Assembly (NCBI GenBank): GCA_963792705.1
Contig: CAWBXD010000013.1
Coordinates: 62,001 to 126,000, forward strand
Source of the DNA: JBBQVS01 sp963792705
GTDB lineage: Bacteria > Chloroflexota > Ktedonobacteria > Ktedonobacterales > Ktedonobacteraceae
Direction: 5' to 3'
Length of the DNA: 64,000 nt
Below are positions 16,972 to 27,700 of this stretch, piece by piece. Positions within the stretch are counted from its first letter, which is position 1; each line of letters starts with the position of its first letter. The notes under the pieces are model-generated. The model was not told where the DNA came from. It made no database searches and worked only from the letters and a program-made list of their open reading frames with translations. The translations under genes and the position numbers were made by a program.

Positions 16972-17114
16972 GGACCGCATGTATGACGTCCACGCCCAAT
17001 TCATTGGGTGAGTTCCTTGTATAACCTCACATGACCTCGCGCGTCATGATTGGTGTATGATGAGGACTGCACATTGCTTCGCTCGTGCAGCGGACGCGAT
17101 CAATCGGTCCCTAC
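16968..17114. repeat. palindromic repeat, copy 2 (147 bp)
   Basis: It begins GTAGGGACCGCAT at the upstream gene's stop codon and ends CGGTCCCTAC. The two arms are diverged here (one resembles the short class, one the long class), so it may be a hybrid copy. The centre contains the family's GGACTGCACATTGC segment in the common orientation. Confidence 0.85.
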
Positions 17115-17200
17115 AGATACTTGTTACAAACGAATGAGCTTGCTCGTATACAAAGATGAGAGGCATAATACGATAAACCATCTTTTGAGGAATTTATTTT

Positions 17201-17689
17201 ATGAGCGAAACAAAGACTATAATGAAATGGTCGGAACTACAAAATCTACCTGTAACTATTCCTAGCGAGGGTATCACCATTGGTACCATCGTGGATTGCT
17301 ACTTTCAACCGGACACAAACGCGATCTATGCATTAAAGGTACGCCTGCGTTTGCTGGGCGACCGTTCATTACCAGTAACGGGTATCAAGAGTATTGGCAC
17401 TGATGGTGTGGCTATTCCAAGTGCTCAAATGCTAATAGCCCGTCTGCCATCTCTTCCACTTGTAGGTGAACTACCATCGTCAGCAATTAAAAGTGAAAGT
17501 GGGGCAGATATTGGCCGTGTGAATGCTGTGTTGCTTGGCACAGAGACACCTAACACACTTCGCATTATTGGCATCGAAATGACAAACGGTACAGGCAAAC
17601 GCACCAAAACGTTTGGTGCCGACGCCGTAGGGAGTTATCGCGATGGCACCGTGGTCATCACAGACACAGCAGCCAAAAGACTCAAATAA
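17201..17689 (+). CDS. PRC-barrel-domain protein
   Basis: The 162-residue protein contains two PRC-barrel-like halves: GITIGTIVDCYFQPDTNAIY and SGADIGRVNAVLLGTETPN, each a small beta-barrel of the kind found in RimM and in photosynthetic reaction-centre H subunits. Stand-alone members are thought to be protein- or RNA-binding adaptors. There is no signal peptide or catalytic motif. The TTTTGAGGAATTT stretch upstream provides a GAGG ribosome site for ATG 17201. The gene ends directly at a long bidirectional hairpin shared with the converging kinase gene. Confidence 0.72.
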   Translation: MSETKTIMKWSELQNLPVTIPSEGITIGTIVDCYFQPDTNAIYALKVRLRLLGDRSLPVTGIKSIGTDGVAIPSAQMLIARLPSLPLVGELPSSAIKSESGADIGRVNAVLLGTETPNTLRIIGIEMTNGTGKRTKTFGADAVGSYRDGTVVITDTAAKRLK

Positions 17690-17750
17690 AAGAGTGTTGC
17701 CAATTGCTGATTTTAGATGCATATAAAATCAGCAATTGGCAACACTCTTT
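17689..17750. terminator. bidirectional terminator, 27-bp stem
   Basis: The two arms of 27 bases (starting AAAGAGTGTTGCC) are exact complements around an 8-base loop, with A/T-rich outer ends giving a U-tract both ways. It lies between the converging PRC-barrel gene and the TPR kinase gene. Confidence 0.9.
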
Positions 17751-17752
17751 GA

Positions 17753-19912
17753 TCATCCACCTGTCAGCCGCAAAATCTCCGCTTCAGCCTCGCGTGCCTC
17801 TTTACGTCGTGATAGCTTCTTGAGAGCTTCCGCCTTGCGCTTCCAGTTATCGGCATCGTTCGGTGCTAGCTTGATCGCCTCCTCAGCCGCCTCTAGTGCC
17901 TCCTTGTGCCGCTTTAACTGTCTCAGGACCAGTGCTTTATTGTGCCATGCGGACGCCATTCGAGGGTTGAGTTGCAATGCACGATTATATGCCTCAAGTG
18001 ATTTCGGATAGTTGTGCAAGTGGTATTGTGCATTGCCTAAACCATTCCACGATAATGGCGCGTTTGGGTTAAATCTTACCGCTGCTTCATATGCTACCAA
18101 TGCTGCATCGTACTGTTGCAGTTCACATAGCACGTTTGCTTTACCATTCAATGCGGGGGCGTAACGTGGGTCGATAGTCAAGGCTTGATCGTAAGCACTG
18201 ATAGCCTCGGTTAAGCGTTTCAAATCGGCAAGCACGTTGCCACGTTTATCATATGCCCTCACAAATGCACGATCAAGCTGGATGGCCTTGTCATAGCTTT
18301 CAAGCGCACTTTTTAAGCGTTGCTTAGCATAATACACATTGCCCATCCCAAAGTAGTTGGGAGCGTAATTTGAATTATACTTTTGTGACTCCAGGTACGC
18401 GTTCAAGGCATCATCGAAACGTCCCAGGTCATACAGCGTGTTGCCCTTGTTGTTCCAGTAAATGGCACTATGAGGCTCATAAGTGATGGCCTGCTCGAAT
18501 GCGCGTAAGGCATCGGAGAAACGCTTCAACTGGCGCAAGACGAGACCCTTGTTGTTCAACGCCTGTGCCAGGCGCGGTTCGTAGTGTAGAGCGGTATCAA
18601 ACGAGAACAGGGCTTGTTCTGGTGTACCAAGCGCGTTTTGGGCCGCTCCTTTGCCATTCCAGGATAAGGCGTTATCTGGTTCGAGCGCGAGTGCTTGCTC
18701 GAATGCCGTCAACGCTTCTTTATTCCGATGAAGCATGTTTAACGCAGTTCCCTTACCATTCCATGCAGCCACGAGTTTGGAGTCCATTTGGAGCGCGCGT
18801 TCAAACGAGGTCAACGCCTGTTGGTGCTGTCCGTTCAAGCCGTGTGTTGTGCCAATCTTCTGCCATCCATGAGCATCCCGTACTTGATTTCCTGGTCGTG
18901 ACGTGTTCAATGCGTAAGGGCTATAGGGTGGTACTGTAACATTTGGCTGCTTCGTCGAAGCTGTACGTGTAACAGCAGGGCGCGTCAAGGTGCCACTGAT
19001 ACGTTGATCTTCGATATGACGTAGTGCTTTCTCAACCTCTTTTGCGCTCGCGGGCCTGTTCTCGACTTTGAGTTCGAGCATACGCATCAGCAACTGTTCT
19101 AGTTCGGCTGGTACCGCTGGATTGAGTTCCGAGGCCGGACGAAAGAAGAATGGTTGCTCGCTAGGGTCCACGCCTGTTAGCAGACAATGCAGAAGGGCAC
19201 CAAGACTATAAATGTCCGAGCGTGGTGTGCTCTGAGCCTTGCCGTACTGTTCTGGCGCGGCAAATCCAGGTGAACCGAACGCTACTGTATCATGCGATTG
19301 ACCGGGCTTAAAGATACGCGCAATGCCAAAGTCGATAAGATAGATATGACCATTACTTATCATCACATTCGATGGCTTGAGGTCACGAAAGATAATCGGT
19401 GGATGATGCGTGTGTAAATGGTTCAGCACGTCACATAACTGCATTCCCCAATCCAGTGCCTGCTCTAGTGTGACAGGACCACCGCCTTTATGCTCCAGGT
19501 AATCTTCCAGTGTCTCGCCCTCGATAAAATCCATCACAAGGTACGAGCGTTCCTCTTCTGTAAAGTAGTCATAGATACGCGGTAGATTGGGATGAACGAG
19601 ATCAGCCAAAAGTTGTGACTCACGTTCAAACGCGTCTTCTGCCTCCTGGATACGGCTCGGAGTCAAACCGGCACGACTCATCTCTTTGATGGCAACAGAG
19701 CGATTATTGAAGCGTGTATCCGACGCTTTATAGACCGCACCCATGCCTCCTTGTCCAATACGAGACTCAAGTTGATAGCGGCCACCGAGCAGTGTTTGCT
19801 CTGGCAGTTCGCCAGTAGAGCGTTTAAAGAGGAGCGGGGCGGCACAATGTTGACAGAAGCGGGCCGTTTCCGCATTCGCTAAACCACAATTATCACAAAA
19901 TTGTTCCGCCAT
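17753..19912 (-). CDS. Ser/Thr protein kinase with zinc ribbon and TPR array
   Basis: This 719-residue cytoplasmic protein has three parts. A four-Cys zinc ribbon (C6, C9, C20, C23) is followed by a Hanks-type kinase domain at about 46-310 with intact motifs: GQGGMG at 53-58, Lys76 in VAIKEM, FRDLKPSN with Asp177, and DFG with Asp194. About ten TPR units fill residues 355-710 (repeated WxxKGxxLxxLxRxxEAxxA pattern). There is no membrane helix, so signals probably arrive through the TPR scaffold or the zinc ribbon. Substrates are unknown. The fusion is common in Chloroflexota and cyanobacteria, from general knowledge. Confidence 0.93.
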   Translation of the reverse strand: MAEQFCDNCGLANAETARFCQHCAAPLLFKRSTGELPEQTLLGGRYQLESRIGQGGMGAVYKASDTRFNNRSVAIKEMSRAGLTPSRIQEAEDAFERESQLLADLVHPNLPRIYDYFTEEERSYLVMDFIEGETLEDYLEHKGGGPVTLEQALDWGMQLCDVLNHLHTHHPPIIFRDLKPSNVMISNGHIYLIDFGIARIFKPGQSHDTVAFGSPGFAAPEQYGKAQSTPRSDIYSLGALLHCLLTGVDPSEQPFFFRPASELNPAVPAELEQLLMRMLELKVENRPASAKEVEKALRHIEDQRISGTLTRPAVTRTASTKQPNVTVPPYSPYALNTSRPGNQVRDAHGWQKIGTTHGLNGQHQQALTSFERALQMDSKLVAAWNGKGTALNMLHRNKEALTAFEQALALEPDNALSWNGKGAAQNALGTPEQALFSFDTALHYEPRLAQALNNKGLVLRQLKRFSDALRAFEQAITYEPHSAIYWNNKGNTLYDLGRFDDALNAYLESQKYNSNYAPNYFGMGNVYYAKQRLKSALESYDKAIQLDRAFVRAYDKRGNVLADLKRLTEAISAYDQALTIDPRYAPALNGKANVLCELQQYDAALVAYEAAVRFNPNAPLSWNGLGNAQYHLHNYPKSLEAYNRALQLNPRMASAWHNKALVLRQLKRHKEALEAAEEAIKLAPNDADNWKRKAEALKKLSRRKEAREAEAEILRLTGG

Positions 19913-20040
19913 AAAGCCTTTAATTCCTTAACAGGATGCAATAATACATGTTGAAAAAATAATTTGGTAAAACCTTTTAGGGCATCCGTCCCTCTATACC
20001 ACGTTATTTTGTTCACCTGCATACTTAGGTCGCCCACAAC

Positions 20041-20949
20041 TTATGCTTGACGGGGTGGACCCATCCGCCATAACTGTAACCATTCCGCAATGCTTAGCGT
20101 CTCGGCACGCCGACTTGCCTCTATACCTGCCTCAGCAAGCCAAGCGCGTATGATCTCATTCTTATAATGTAGTCCATGCGTCAACGAGTTGTGTAATTGC
20201 TTGCGTCGTTCACTGAACCCAGCCTGCACAAGACGAAAGAAACTCTCTCGCTCAACTGGCGATAATGGGGCTTCCTTGTGGAGATCAACACGTAAAATAG
20301 CCGAGTCAACCTTTGGCGCGGGATAAAATGAAGACGCGGGAACCTGCGCTACAATACGCGGCTGTCCATAAAACTGAATACTGATTGCCAGGACGCTCAG
20401 GTCGCCCGGTTGTGCCACAATACGTTGTGCCACCTCTTGTTGTACCATGACCACCAGGATGCGAGGTGGATTACCACTTTCTAAAAAGTGGCGAAATGTC
20501 GGTGCCGTAATATAATACGGCAGATTTGCTACGAGTTTGTATGGTGCCTGTCCAAAAACCTCTACAGGATCAAGGAAGAGCAGATTGCGCGCAATCAACT
20601 CGACATTGGAGTTGAAGCTTGTCGTCTTGGCAAGCAGGGCAAGCATATCGCGTTCTAGCTCAACGGCGACCACGCGTCGCGCATGCTGCGCTAACTCGCG
20701 TGTCAACACACCTGTACCTGCGCCGACCTCCAGGATTTCGTCGTCGGCTTCAATCTCTGCCGCTTCAACAATCTTCAGTAAAATAGAGCGATCAATCAGA
20801 AAATTCTGCCCAAACGCCTTATTCGGACGCATATTATGAGCATATAAAAGATTACGTAACTCGCGCACACTCGTCAAGTCTATATCTTTATATGGCGCAA
20901 TACTGCTCTGCTCTTCAATTGATGATTCCTGTGGAATACTATCCGTCAC
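20041..20949 (-). CDS. rsmA: 16S rRNA dimethyladenosine transferase
   Basis: RsmA (KsgA) dimethylates the two adjacent adenines in helix 45 of 16S rRNA during 30S maturation. The 302-residue protein shows the expected order: KAFGQNFLID, the SAM-binding motif EVGAGTGVLTREL (about residues 78-90), the catalytic NLPYYIT, and the KVDSAILRVD segment, followed by the C-terminal helical domain. An acidic extension of about 35 residues precedes RELRNLLYAHNMRPNK. GTG/ATG alternatives are possible; I keep ATG 20949. The gene is upstream of the TPR kinase on the same strand, 128 bases away. Confidence 0.96.
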   Translation of the reverse strand: MTDSIPQESSIEEQSSIAPYKDIDLTSVRELRNLLYAHNMRPNKAFGQNFLIDRSILLKIVEAAEIEADDEILEVGAGTGVLTRELAQHARRVVAVELERDMLALLAKTTSFNSNVELIARNLLFLDPVEVFGQAPYKLVANLPYYITAPTFRHFLESGNPPRILVVMVQQEVAQRIVAQPGDLSVLAISIQFYGQPRIVAQVPASSFYPAPKVDSAILRVDLHKEAPLSPVERESFFRLVQAGFSERRKQLHNSLTHGLHYKNEIIRAWLAEAGIEASRRAETLSIAEWLQLWRMGPPRQA

Positions 20950-21038
20950 CTATCGCTCATCCATTCTTATAATTTTTTGCATATACCCATTCTACCTTAT
21001 TACCCCTCCTCAACACAATTTTATACACACATGCCTTT

Positions 21039-21185
21039 GTAGGGACTACATTTATGGCGTCCTCGCCCAATTCATAGGGCGAGTTGCATCTGCCAGCTTT
21101 CTTGCATGATCTCGCGCAAGAATGGGTACAAGGGGACTGCACCTTGCTTCGCTCGTGCAGCGGACGCCATAAATGTGGTCCCTAC
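21039..21185. repeat. palindromic repeat, copy 3 (147 bp)
   Basis: Long class: arms GTAGGGACTACATTTATGGC and the matching GCCATAAATGTGGTCCCTAC. The left centre has CGCCCAATTCATAGGGCGAG and the right centre GGACTGCACCTTGCTTCGC. It is followed by the flank AAACCATCACATGAAGATTGG that recurs beside copies 4, 5 and 9. It occupies the gap between rsmA and the gene at 21236. Confidence 0.9.
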
Positions 21186-21235
21186 GAAAACCATCACATG
21201 AAGATTGGCGAACTACTACAACCGGCATATCCATT

Positions 21236-21838
21236 TTAACGCCAGACGCGTGACCGGCCACGACGCGAACGGAATATACCAAACGGGAGTGAACGTCCTA
21301 GCAGTCCAAACACAATGAGCATACTCACAAGAGCGAGGCCACCAATGACAAGGAGCGCGGCAAATGCTACACCTGCAAGTACAAACAGGGTTACAAAAAG
21401 CGCGATAAGCGGTTTGATAAGCATAAAGCCAAGCACCACAAGAATGATTGTCCGTCCAGCCTTATTGCCTTGCTGCGGACGTGCCCACGGCGGAACTTGT
21501 CTAGTATACGAACCGTAGGGCTTGTAGCCATGCTCGAATGCATCTCCATCGGGACTAAAATTCTTTCTCCGTTGCTGTTGTTGAAGCGGAGGAGTTGTGT
21601 TCGCTGTATATGCTCCCTGCGTTGGCCTATCTTGAGCATGATAGCTATAGGATGGAATGTCCGCTATAGAATCCTCGAAGTTCGCGGGATGCTCATTTTT
21701 AGGCATATTGCCAGTATTTGGCTTAGTAGACCAATAGTACGGTCGTGCTTCGCTTTCCGCCGCGCCCTCTTGTATACTATCATGGGAATTATAGGAAGGC
21801 CGCTCATTTTGCTGCGGCTCGAATTCTTGTTGGCTCAT
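21236..21838 (-). CDS. Gln/Pro-rich membrane protein of unknown function
   Basis: I start at ATG 21838 because AAGGAG lies five bases upstream; an earlier ATG at 21868 lacks one. The first 125 of 200 residues are low-complexity and polar (rich in Gln, Asn, Ser, Pro, Tyr; includes QQQQRR), then come two hydrophobic helices (GRTIILVVLGFMLIKPLIAL and AGVAFAALLVIGGLALVSML) and a basic tail (RSRRGRSRVWR). It resembles many poorly conserved Chloroflexota membrane proteins with disordered cytoplasmic regions. No family recognised. Confidence 0.55.
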   Translation of the reverse strand: MSQQEFEPQQNERPSYNSHDSIQEGAAESEARPYYWSTKPNTGNMPKNEHPANFEDSIADIPSYSYHAQDRPTQGAYTANTTPPLQQQQRRKNFSPDGDAFEHGYKPYGSYTRQVPPWARPQQGNKAGRTIILVVLGFMLIKPLIALFVTLFVLAGVAFAALLVIGGLALVSMLIVFGLLGRSLPFGIFRSRRGRSRVWR

Positions 21839-22142
21839 CTCTTCTCCTTGTACCAATGGAACCATCATATATAACTACGTTTCCTAGAAACAAGGGTTGC
21901 ATCTGGACCTGCTTGTTTGGTTATAATTTATAGTATAGTCCTATCCGTGTAACAAACACATATGATGGTACGTTGTACACTGAGATAGCTACCTATCAAA
22001 AATTAGCAACAAGCATTTTTGTTTTACGATATAATTCACTGGAGAACCGTCACTAGCACCTACGAGCAACGCTCACACTCTTCATAACTACACGGGCGCG
22101 TGACCGGAATACCTTCGGTACCTGTGGGAAGGATATTTTTTT

Positions 22143-24599
22143 ATGGATGAACACGTACACAACAAACAGACAGAAGACGAACGCTCGCTTGTGCCTGCAG
22201 GTAGTAGTAGTTTTCAAAAGGATGTAGGCGGTGAAGAAGATACGGTGACTGTCAAGACAACTAAGGCCAGTGATGTCAGTCCTTCTCACGCCGCGCTTTA
22301 CCGCAATACACCATTGCCTGTGGCACCCACACTCGATGAAATCGCGATTCGACGTAATCGTATCAACCGTATGCTCATGCGGAAGCGACACATCGGCCGC
22401 AAATATACAAGTAGTAACACGGGTCGGGGTTTAATGATTGCAGGGGCTGTACTCTTTATCCTCTTCGCCATGCTTGTCTCCGGTGGTACTGGTTCAGCCT
22501 ATGCCTATTATCAGGCACAACTACCACTACTAAATGGCATCGCACAACATTCGCTCTTTCAAACCACGCGCATCTATGACCGCAATGGCAAGTTGCTCTA
22601 TGAACTGTATGACCATCAGCAGGACCGAGGGCGACGCACCTACGTCAACTATAACGATATATCCCCTCTTTTGGTAAAAGCAACTGTTGCAACGGAAGAC
22701 CGTACCTTTTGGACAAATAGTGGCGTTGATTATAACGGCATCGTTCGTGCAGCTCTTGCAGACCTACAACACAATGGCACCGTACAGGGTGCAAGTACCG
22801 TTACAGAACAACTTGTCAACAACCAATTCTTTAACAACCAGAAGGGTGATATCCAGGTAAAAGGCGAGGAAGTGGTGCTGGCAACCGGACTAACTCAGCA
22901 ATATCCTAAATGGAAAATCATGGAGATGTACCTGAATACCGTGTACTACGGTGATATCAACTATGGTGTTGAGGCGGCCGCGGAAAGCTATTTCCGTCTG
23001 CAGCCGAAGTGTACATTGGGTCAGTGCAAACCTGCTGTAAGTCAACTCGACCTTGCACAAGCATCGCTCCTTGCAGGTCTGCCACAAAGTCCTTCATACT
23101 ATGATCCTACGACAAACAAGCCTGTAGCCTTGCAACGGCAGAAGGTCGTGCTTCAAGCCATGCTGGAACAAGGCATGATTACGAAACAGCAAATGGCAGA
23201 TGCACAGAAGGAAACGGCAAACTTCACCTTTGAACCATATTCAGTGACGCATCATCTGCAAGCTCCACACTTTGTCAATTACGTGATTGATAACGTTCTG
23301 GCTCCTATGCTCGGTAGCCGTCTCGCCGACGGTGGACTAAATGTGTACACAACACTTGACTTCGACCTTGAGCAAAAGATTGAGCAACTCGTGTACAACA
23401 AACTATACACGCAGCAATCGGACAACTACTTAGGAGTGTATGGACCGCTAAATATCACCAACAATTTGAATAACGCCGCTGTAGTCGTGATGAATCCAAA
23501 GAATGGTGAAATCCTGGCAATGGATGGTAGCGCGAAATTTAGCGAGAACACACCGACCATGCAAGGACAGGATAATGCCGCGATTGCGCTGCGTCAACCC
23601 GGCTCGTCGTTCAAGCCAATTGTGTATGCTACCGCGTTTGAAATGGGCTGGTATCCTGCTATGATTGTGCCCGATCACAAAACGATTTATCCTACCGATT
23701 GTAGCGACGCACCACCTAAGGGGTGCTACTCACCGCAAAACTACGATGGAACCTTTCATACACAATTTCCAATGACAATTCGCACGGCTGTTGCCAATTC
23801 ATATAACATTCCTGCGATTGACGCGATTGAGTTTGCGGGCGTGAAGAACGTAGCAAATATGGCGGGTCGTCTTGGTCTGAGCGAAATCTCTAACCTTCCA
23901 GCCGACAAACTTGTTCCCTCTATGGCAATTGGTGCTGACGAGGTAACGCCTCTTGATATGACTGCTGCCTATTCCACCTTTGCCAACAAAGGTGTACGCG
24001 TTCCTAAAACTTCTGTGTTAGAGATTACTGACAACCAGGGACATCTCATCTATAAGTATGACGAGGCGCATCCAAAGGGTGTTCGCGCATTGAGTGAAGG
24101 TGTTTCATTCCTGGTAAGTAGTATGCTGTCGGATAAAGCGGCTCGCTATCACGAGTTTTCTCCTGGCAACTACTTGGAGCTAGACCGCCCTGCTGCTGCA
24201 AAGACAGGTACGACCGATAGCTTCCGTGACAACTGGACGGTGGGCTATACTCCCTATCTTGCGACCGGTGTATGGGCTGGAAATAGTAATAATGTGACAA
24301 TGACGCAAAACACCATCGGTATTACGGGTGCGGCTCCCATCTGGCATGATGTAATGGAACTGGCCTCACAGAAGTACAACTTCCCATCTGATGATTTTGC
24401 AGTTCCGGCTAATGTCCATAGAGGCGTGGTATCGTCGATAACGGGTCTGGCTCCACGTGCGGGCAAATCAACGGTAGAGGATTGGTTTATTGATGGCACC
24501 CTGCCAACGGTAAGTGGTGGGGGTAACTACTACACACCACCTCCAACCTGTGGCTACTTCTGCAAGCCTTATGGTGGTGGACAACCAATTGTTCCCTAA
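22143..24599 (+). CDS. class A penicillin-binding protein (transglycosylase/transpeptidase)
   Basis: This bifunctional enzyme polymerises and cross-links peptidoglycan at the outer face of the membrane. The 818-residue protein has a cytoplasmic tail, one membrane helix at about 97-120, a GT51 domain with catalytic Glu185 in ATEDRTFWTNSGVDYNG and QGASTVTEQLVNN, and a transpeptidase domain with Ser488 in GSSFK, SYN at 553-555 and KTG at 687-689. All catalytic motifs are intact. The C-terminus is Gly/Pro-rich. GGAAGGA precedes ATG 22143. It is a single-gene unit ending at a strong hairpin. Confidence 0.95.
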   Translation: MDEHVHNKQTEDERSLVPAGSSSFQKDVGGEEDTVTVKTTKASDVSPSHAALYRNTPLPVAPTLDEIAIRRNRINRMLMRKRHIGRKYTSSNTGRGLMIAGAVLFILFAMLVSGGTGSAYAYYQAQLPLLNGIAQHSLFQTTRIYDRNGKLLYELYDHQQDRGRRTYVNYNDISPLLVKATVATEDRTFWTNSGVDYNGIVRAALADLQHNGTVQGASTVTEQLVNNQFFNNQKGDIQVKGEEVVLATGLTQQYPKWKIMEMYLNTVYYGDINYGVEAAAESYFRLQPKCTLGQCKPAVSQLDLAQASLLAGLPQSPSYYDPTTNKPVALQRQKVVLQAMLEQGMITKQQMADAQKETANFTFEPYSVTHHLQAPHFVNYVIDNVLAPMLGSRLADGGLNVYTTLDFDLEQKIEQLVYNKLYTQQSDNYLGVYGPLNITNNLNNAAVVVMNPKNGEILAMDGSAKFSENTPTMQGQDNAAIALRQPGSSFKPIVYATAFEMGWYPAMIVPDHKTIYPTDCSDAPPKGCYSPQNYDGTFHTQFPMTIRTAVANSYNIPAIDAIEFAGVKNVANMAGRLGLSEISNLPADKLVPSMAIGADEVTPLDMTAAYSTFANKGVRVPKTSVLEITDNQGHLIYKYDEAHPKGVRALSEGVSFLVSSMLSDKAARYHEFSPGNYLELDRPAAAKTGTTDSFRDNWTVGYTPYLATGVWAGNSNNVTMTQNTIGITGAAPIWHDVMELASQKYNFPSDDFAVPANVHRGVVSSITGLAPRAGKSTVEDWFIDGTLPTVSGGGNYYTPPPTCGYFCKPYGGGQPIVP

Positions 24600-24614
24600 T
24601 ATGGGCCTGAATAT

Positions 24615-24658
24615 GATGGGAAGAGCATTGTAGCTTTTGCTACAATGCTCTTCCCATC
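24615..24658 (+). terminator. hairpin terminator after the PBP gene
   Basis: Arms GATGGGAAGAGCATTGTAGC (24615-24634) and its exact complement (24639-24658) close around TTTT, followed by TTTATTT. Confidence 0.9.
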
Positions 24659-24751
24659 TTTATTTCCTATTGCTTCTCTGGAACATATGCGCTATTATAC
24701 GGATGTTGCTGCGTTCTTGAATGAGTAAGCAAAGAGGGAGGACTGCGAGAC

Positions 24752-27700
24752 ATGGCAGACAAAGAAACAAAACGCCAGCGTGTTGTGCCAAGCATGGAGC
24801 AGGGGACCTCACGTGTGAGCAGGGCGGCGGTTGGGAATGCGAAGACGGTACAAAGCACACGCGTAGAACAACGCTCACAATTGCCTACAGCAAGGCAAGG
24901 CACACGTAGTGGATCCTCCAAAACATCAACGCGTAGCAAAAGAAGTACGACGAGCGGCACAAAAAAGAATGGACCATATCGCACAGTACCCGCACCTGCT
25001 GCAAATAATCCTAACGATACACGCGCTATTCAGTGGGCTTACGACAAGTGGAATGGAATGCAAGCACATCAACAGCAACGCGTGTGGAGTGTTGTGCTAC
25101 TTGTGTTGTCGCTTGTATTATTTGGCTCATTAACGATATTTCAAACTACACCTATCCTTGGGAGTATCGGCAAGTTTTTTATCATTATGTTTGGCTGGTC
25201 GGCCTATTTGTTAGCATTTGGACTTGTGGCTTTCGCCTTAGCACATCTCATCGAAGGTATCCGCAATGAGCCACTTGTACGCGGATCAATGGTCCTAGGT
25301 TTAAGCGCAATTTTGCTCTTAGTACTCATCGAAAGTGGACTTATTCTTGGTAAAGACGCACCTACTGGTATCATTGGTCATGCACTGGTATATCCATTAC
25401 AAGGTTGGCCTATTGTCGCGGCGCATGTTATTACACTTGGTCTCATCATACTACTCATCATCTTCACCTTCCGTATCACTTTTGGGCATGTACTTCTAGC
25501 TGGTCACTTTGTACAACGTCTCATATCCGACGAAAAAAGACCCACATTAAGCAACAAAAATGGTCCAGTCTCAACTGGCCCCTCACCATTTCTTGGGCAA
25601 CGCCCACAATTTAGCCGCTATGGAAATGGTGTGGTACCTACACAAGTTAGTCAAAAGCAAAATGGACGGCTAGCACCAGCCGATGCGGTAGAGGATGAGG
25701 ACGATATACAATTCGAGTCTGACTTTGACGATGAAGGGGACGATGACGATCCGCGCAATGATATCAATATTCACAAACAAGAGGTTGGTATTGTGCCGCG
25801 TGGTCCACGCACACCTATCTCGCTCGATGTAGACAACCATGCACAAGCGGTCAGGGGAGCACGACAACAACCGTTACCGCTCGACACGCAACATATTGCC
25901 GCCGATAAACTTGTGGTTAAGGACACAGGCCATATGGAAGACCTGATGCCCAATATGAACGTGGTACCAAAGACACCGCAAAAAACACCTCGCATCGCCA
26001 ACCCGATATTACAAGGGGAAAATTTCTGGATTTTGCCACAAACCACACTCCTCAACAGTCCAGATGAAGTCAAGATACAACTGCTCGGCGATGACACGGA
26101 GACGTTAGCCAAGACTATTCAGGAAACGTTGCGTAGTTTCCGCGTCGATGCAGAGGTCAAAAAAGAAGATATCAGCATAGGACCAACGATCATTCGGCTT
26201 GGCATTCGTCCAACGGGCAAACCTGAGATGAAGCCCGACGAGAAGACGGGCAAACTTGTCCCCGTCCGGGACGCAGGTGGCAACATTGTCTACGAGACAC
26301 GCACCCGTGTAAGCCGTATCATGGCCTTGCAAAACGATCTCGCGCTGGTCCTCGAAGCCAAAACCATTCGTATGGAAGCTCCCGTTCCTGGACGCCCCTA
26401 TGTCGGTGTCGAAATTCCCAACAAAAACAGTCGGCTCGTCACACTGCGCGAAGTGTTGGAGAGCAAAGAATATCTCGTGGCGAAGGCCAAATCAAAGCTC
26501 GCGGTCGCGCTAGGCAAAGACGTTGCGGGCGTCGTGCGTGTGGGCGACCTTGCCCGTATGCCACACTTACTGATTGCTGGCGCGACTGGAGCCGGCAAGT
26601 GTCTAGCTTATGACGAGCCAGTTTTCTTAGCAGACGGACGTGTTGTCAAGGTACAAGATTTAATCGGGCGATCTGAGCGAGTAATAGGCATCACCAACAC
26701 GGAAACAATGGAGCAAACTCCGACACCAGCAACTTTCATGGAAAACGGTGTTCAGGAAGTTTTTGAAATCGAACTTGATAATGGTGTATTTATTCGTCGT
26801 ACAGGAGAACATCCACTATGGGCTGCCTGCCTCGATGAAAATCAGCACGTTGGACAGCAAGCCAATGGCAAGGCAGTACGCCGTACACGGGCCATTGATG
26901 CCAAGTGGGTTCTTACAAAGGATTTGCAAGTAACAGGTAATCGACCTCATTTCGATGGGCATGTACTTCTTGCACCTCTTGCTTTACAGCAACGAGGAGG
27001 CGTCTCACGAAGTGACGCAGATGTCATTTTATGTGCAGCCTTACTAGCCGAGGGAAGTTTAAACAATACCGGACGGTCTAATCTTTCAAAACAGTCTGTA
27101 GGCACACCACGTTTTACTAACGCTGACCCTCTCATGGTTGGGTTGGTAGCGTCGGCCGCAAAAGAATATGGCTGTCAATTGGTATTATCACCACATAAGA
27201 TAAAGGGCGACATTGACTATTACATTTCCCAAATAACTCGTGTTGGCAGAAATGCAACAAATCCTGTGGGGCAATTGGTATGTGACTGGGGCATTAATTG
27301 CCTCGCTACCCAGAAGCGTATACCAGAGTGGGTGTTTCAACTTCCCAATGAGCAAATAGCTTTGTTCCTGCGCGTGTTTATTGATTGCGATGGCTGGTTC
27401 GATGCGACAATGGATCGAACTGCAGGAGTGAACGTAACATTAGCAAATCCTATTCTTGTTCAACAAATAGGCCAACTTGCTCTACGTCTTGGTATAGTAG
27501 GTAGTTACAGATATCAAAATAATGGATATGCAGGAGCATGGTCATGGTCTAGTCGAATGATTGCTGAATGGCAGGAGCGTGTCGGTTCTACAGTAAAAGC
27601 TGAAAAACTTGCTCGTGCGGTACAAGAACAAGTTCGACAGCATGAGATGGCAGCAACTCAATGGAATGCGTGGAGGAGGGCAAGGCCACTTGTAGATCAA

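Noticed and set aside
17050..17200. Small plus-strand frame between the HhH and PRC-barrel genes
   Set aside because: It mostly translates repeat copy 2 and overlaps the PRC-barrel start; no coding character.
18499..18939. 146-residue plus-strand frame inside the TPR kinase gene
   Set aside because: It lies antisense to TPR repeats, has biased Arg/Ser composition and no ribosome site; it is a shadow.
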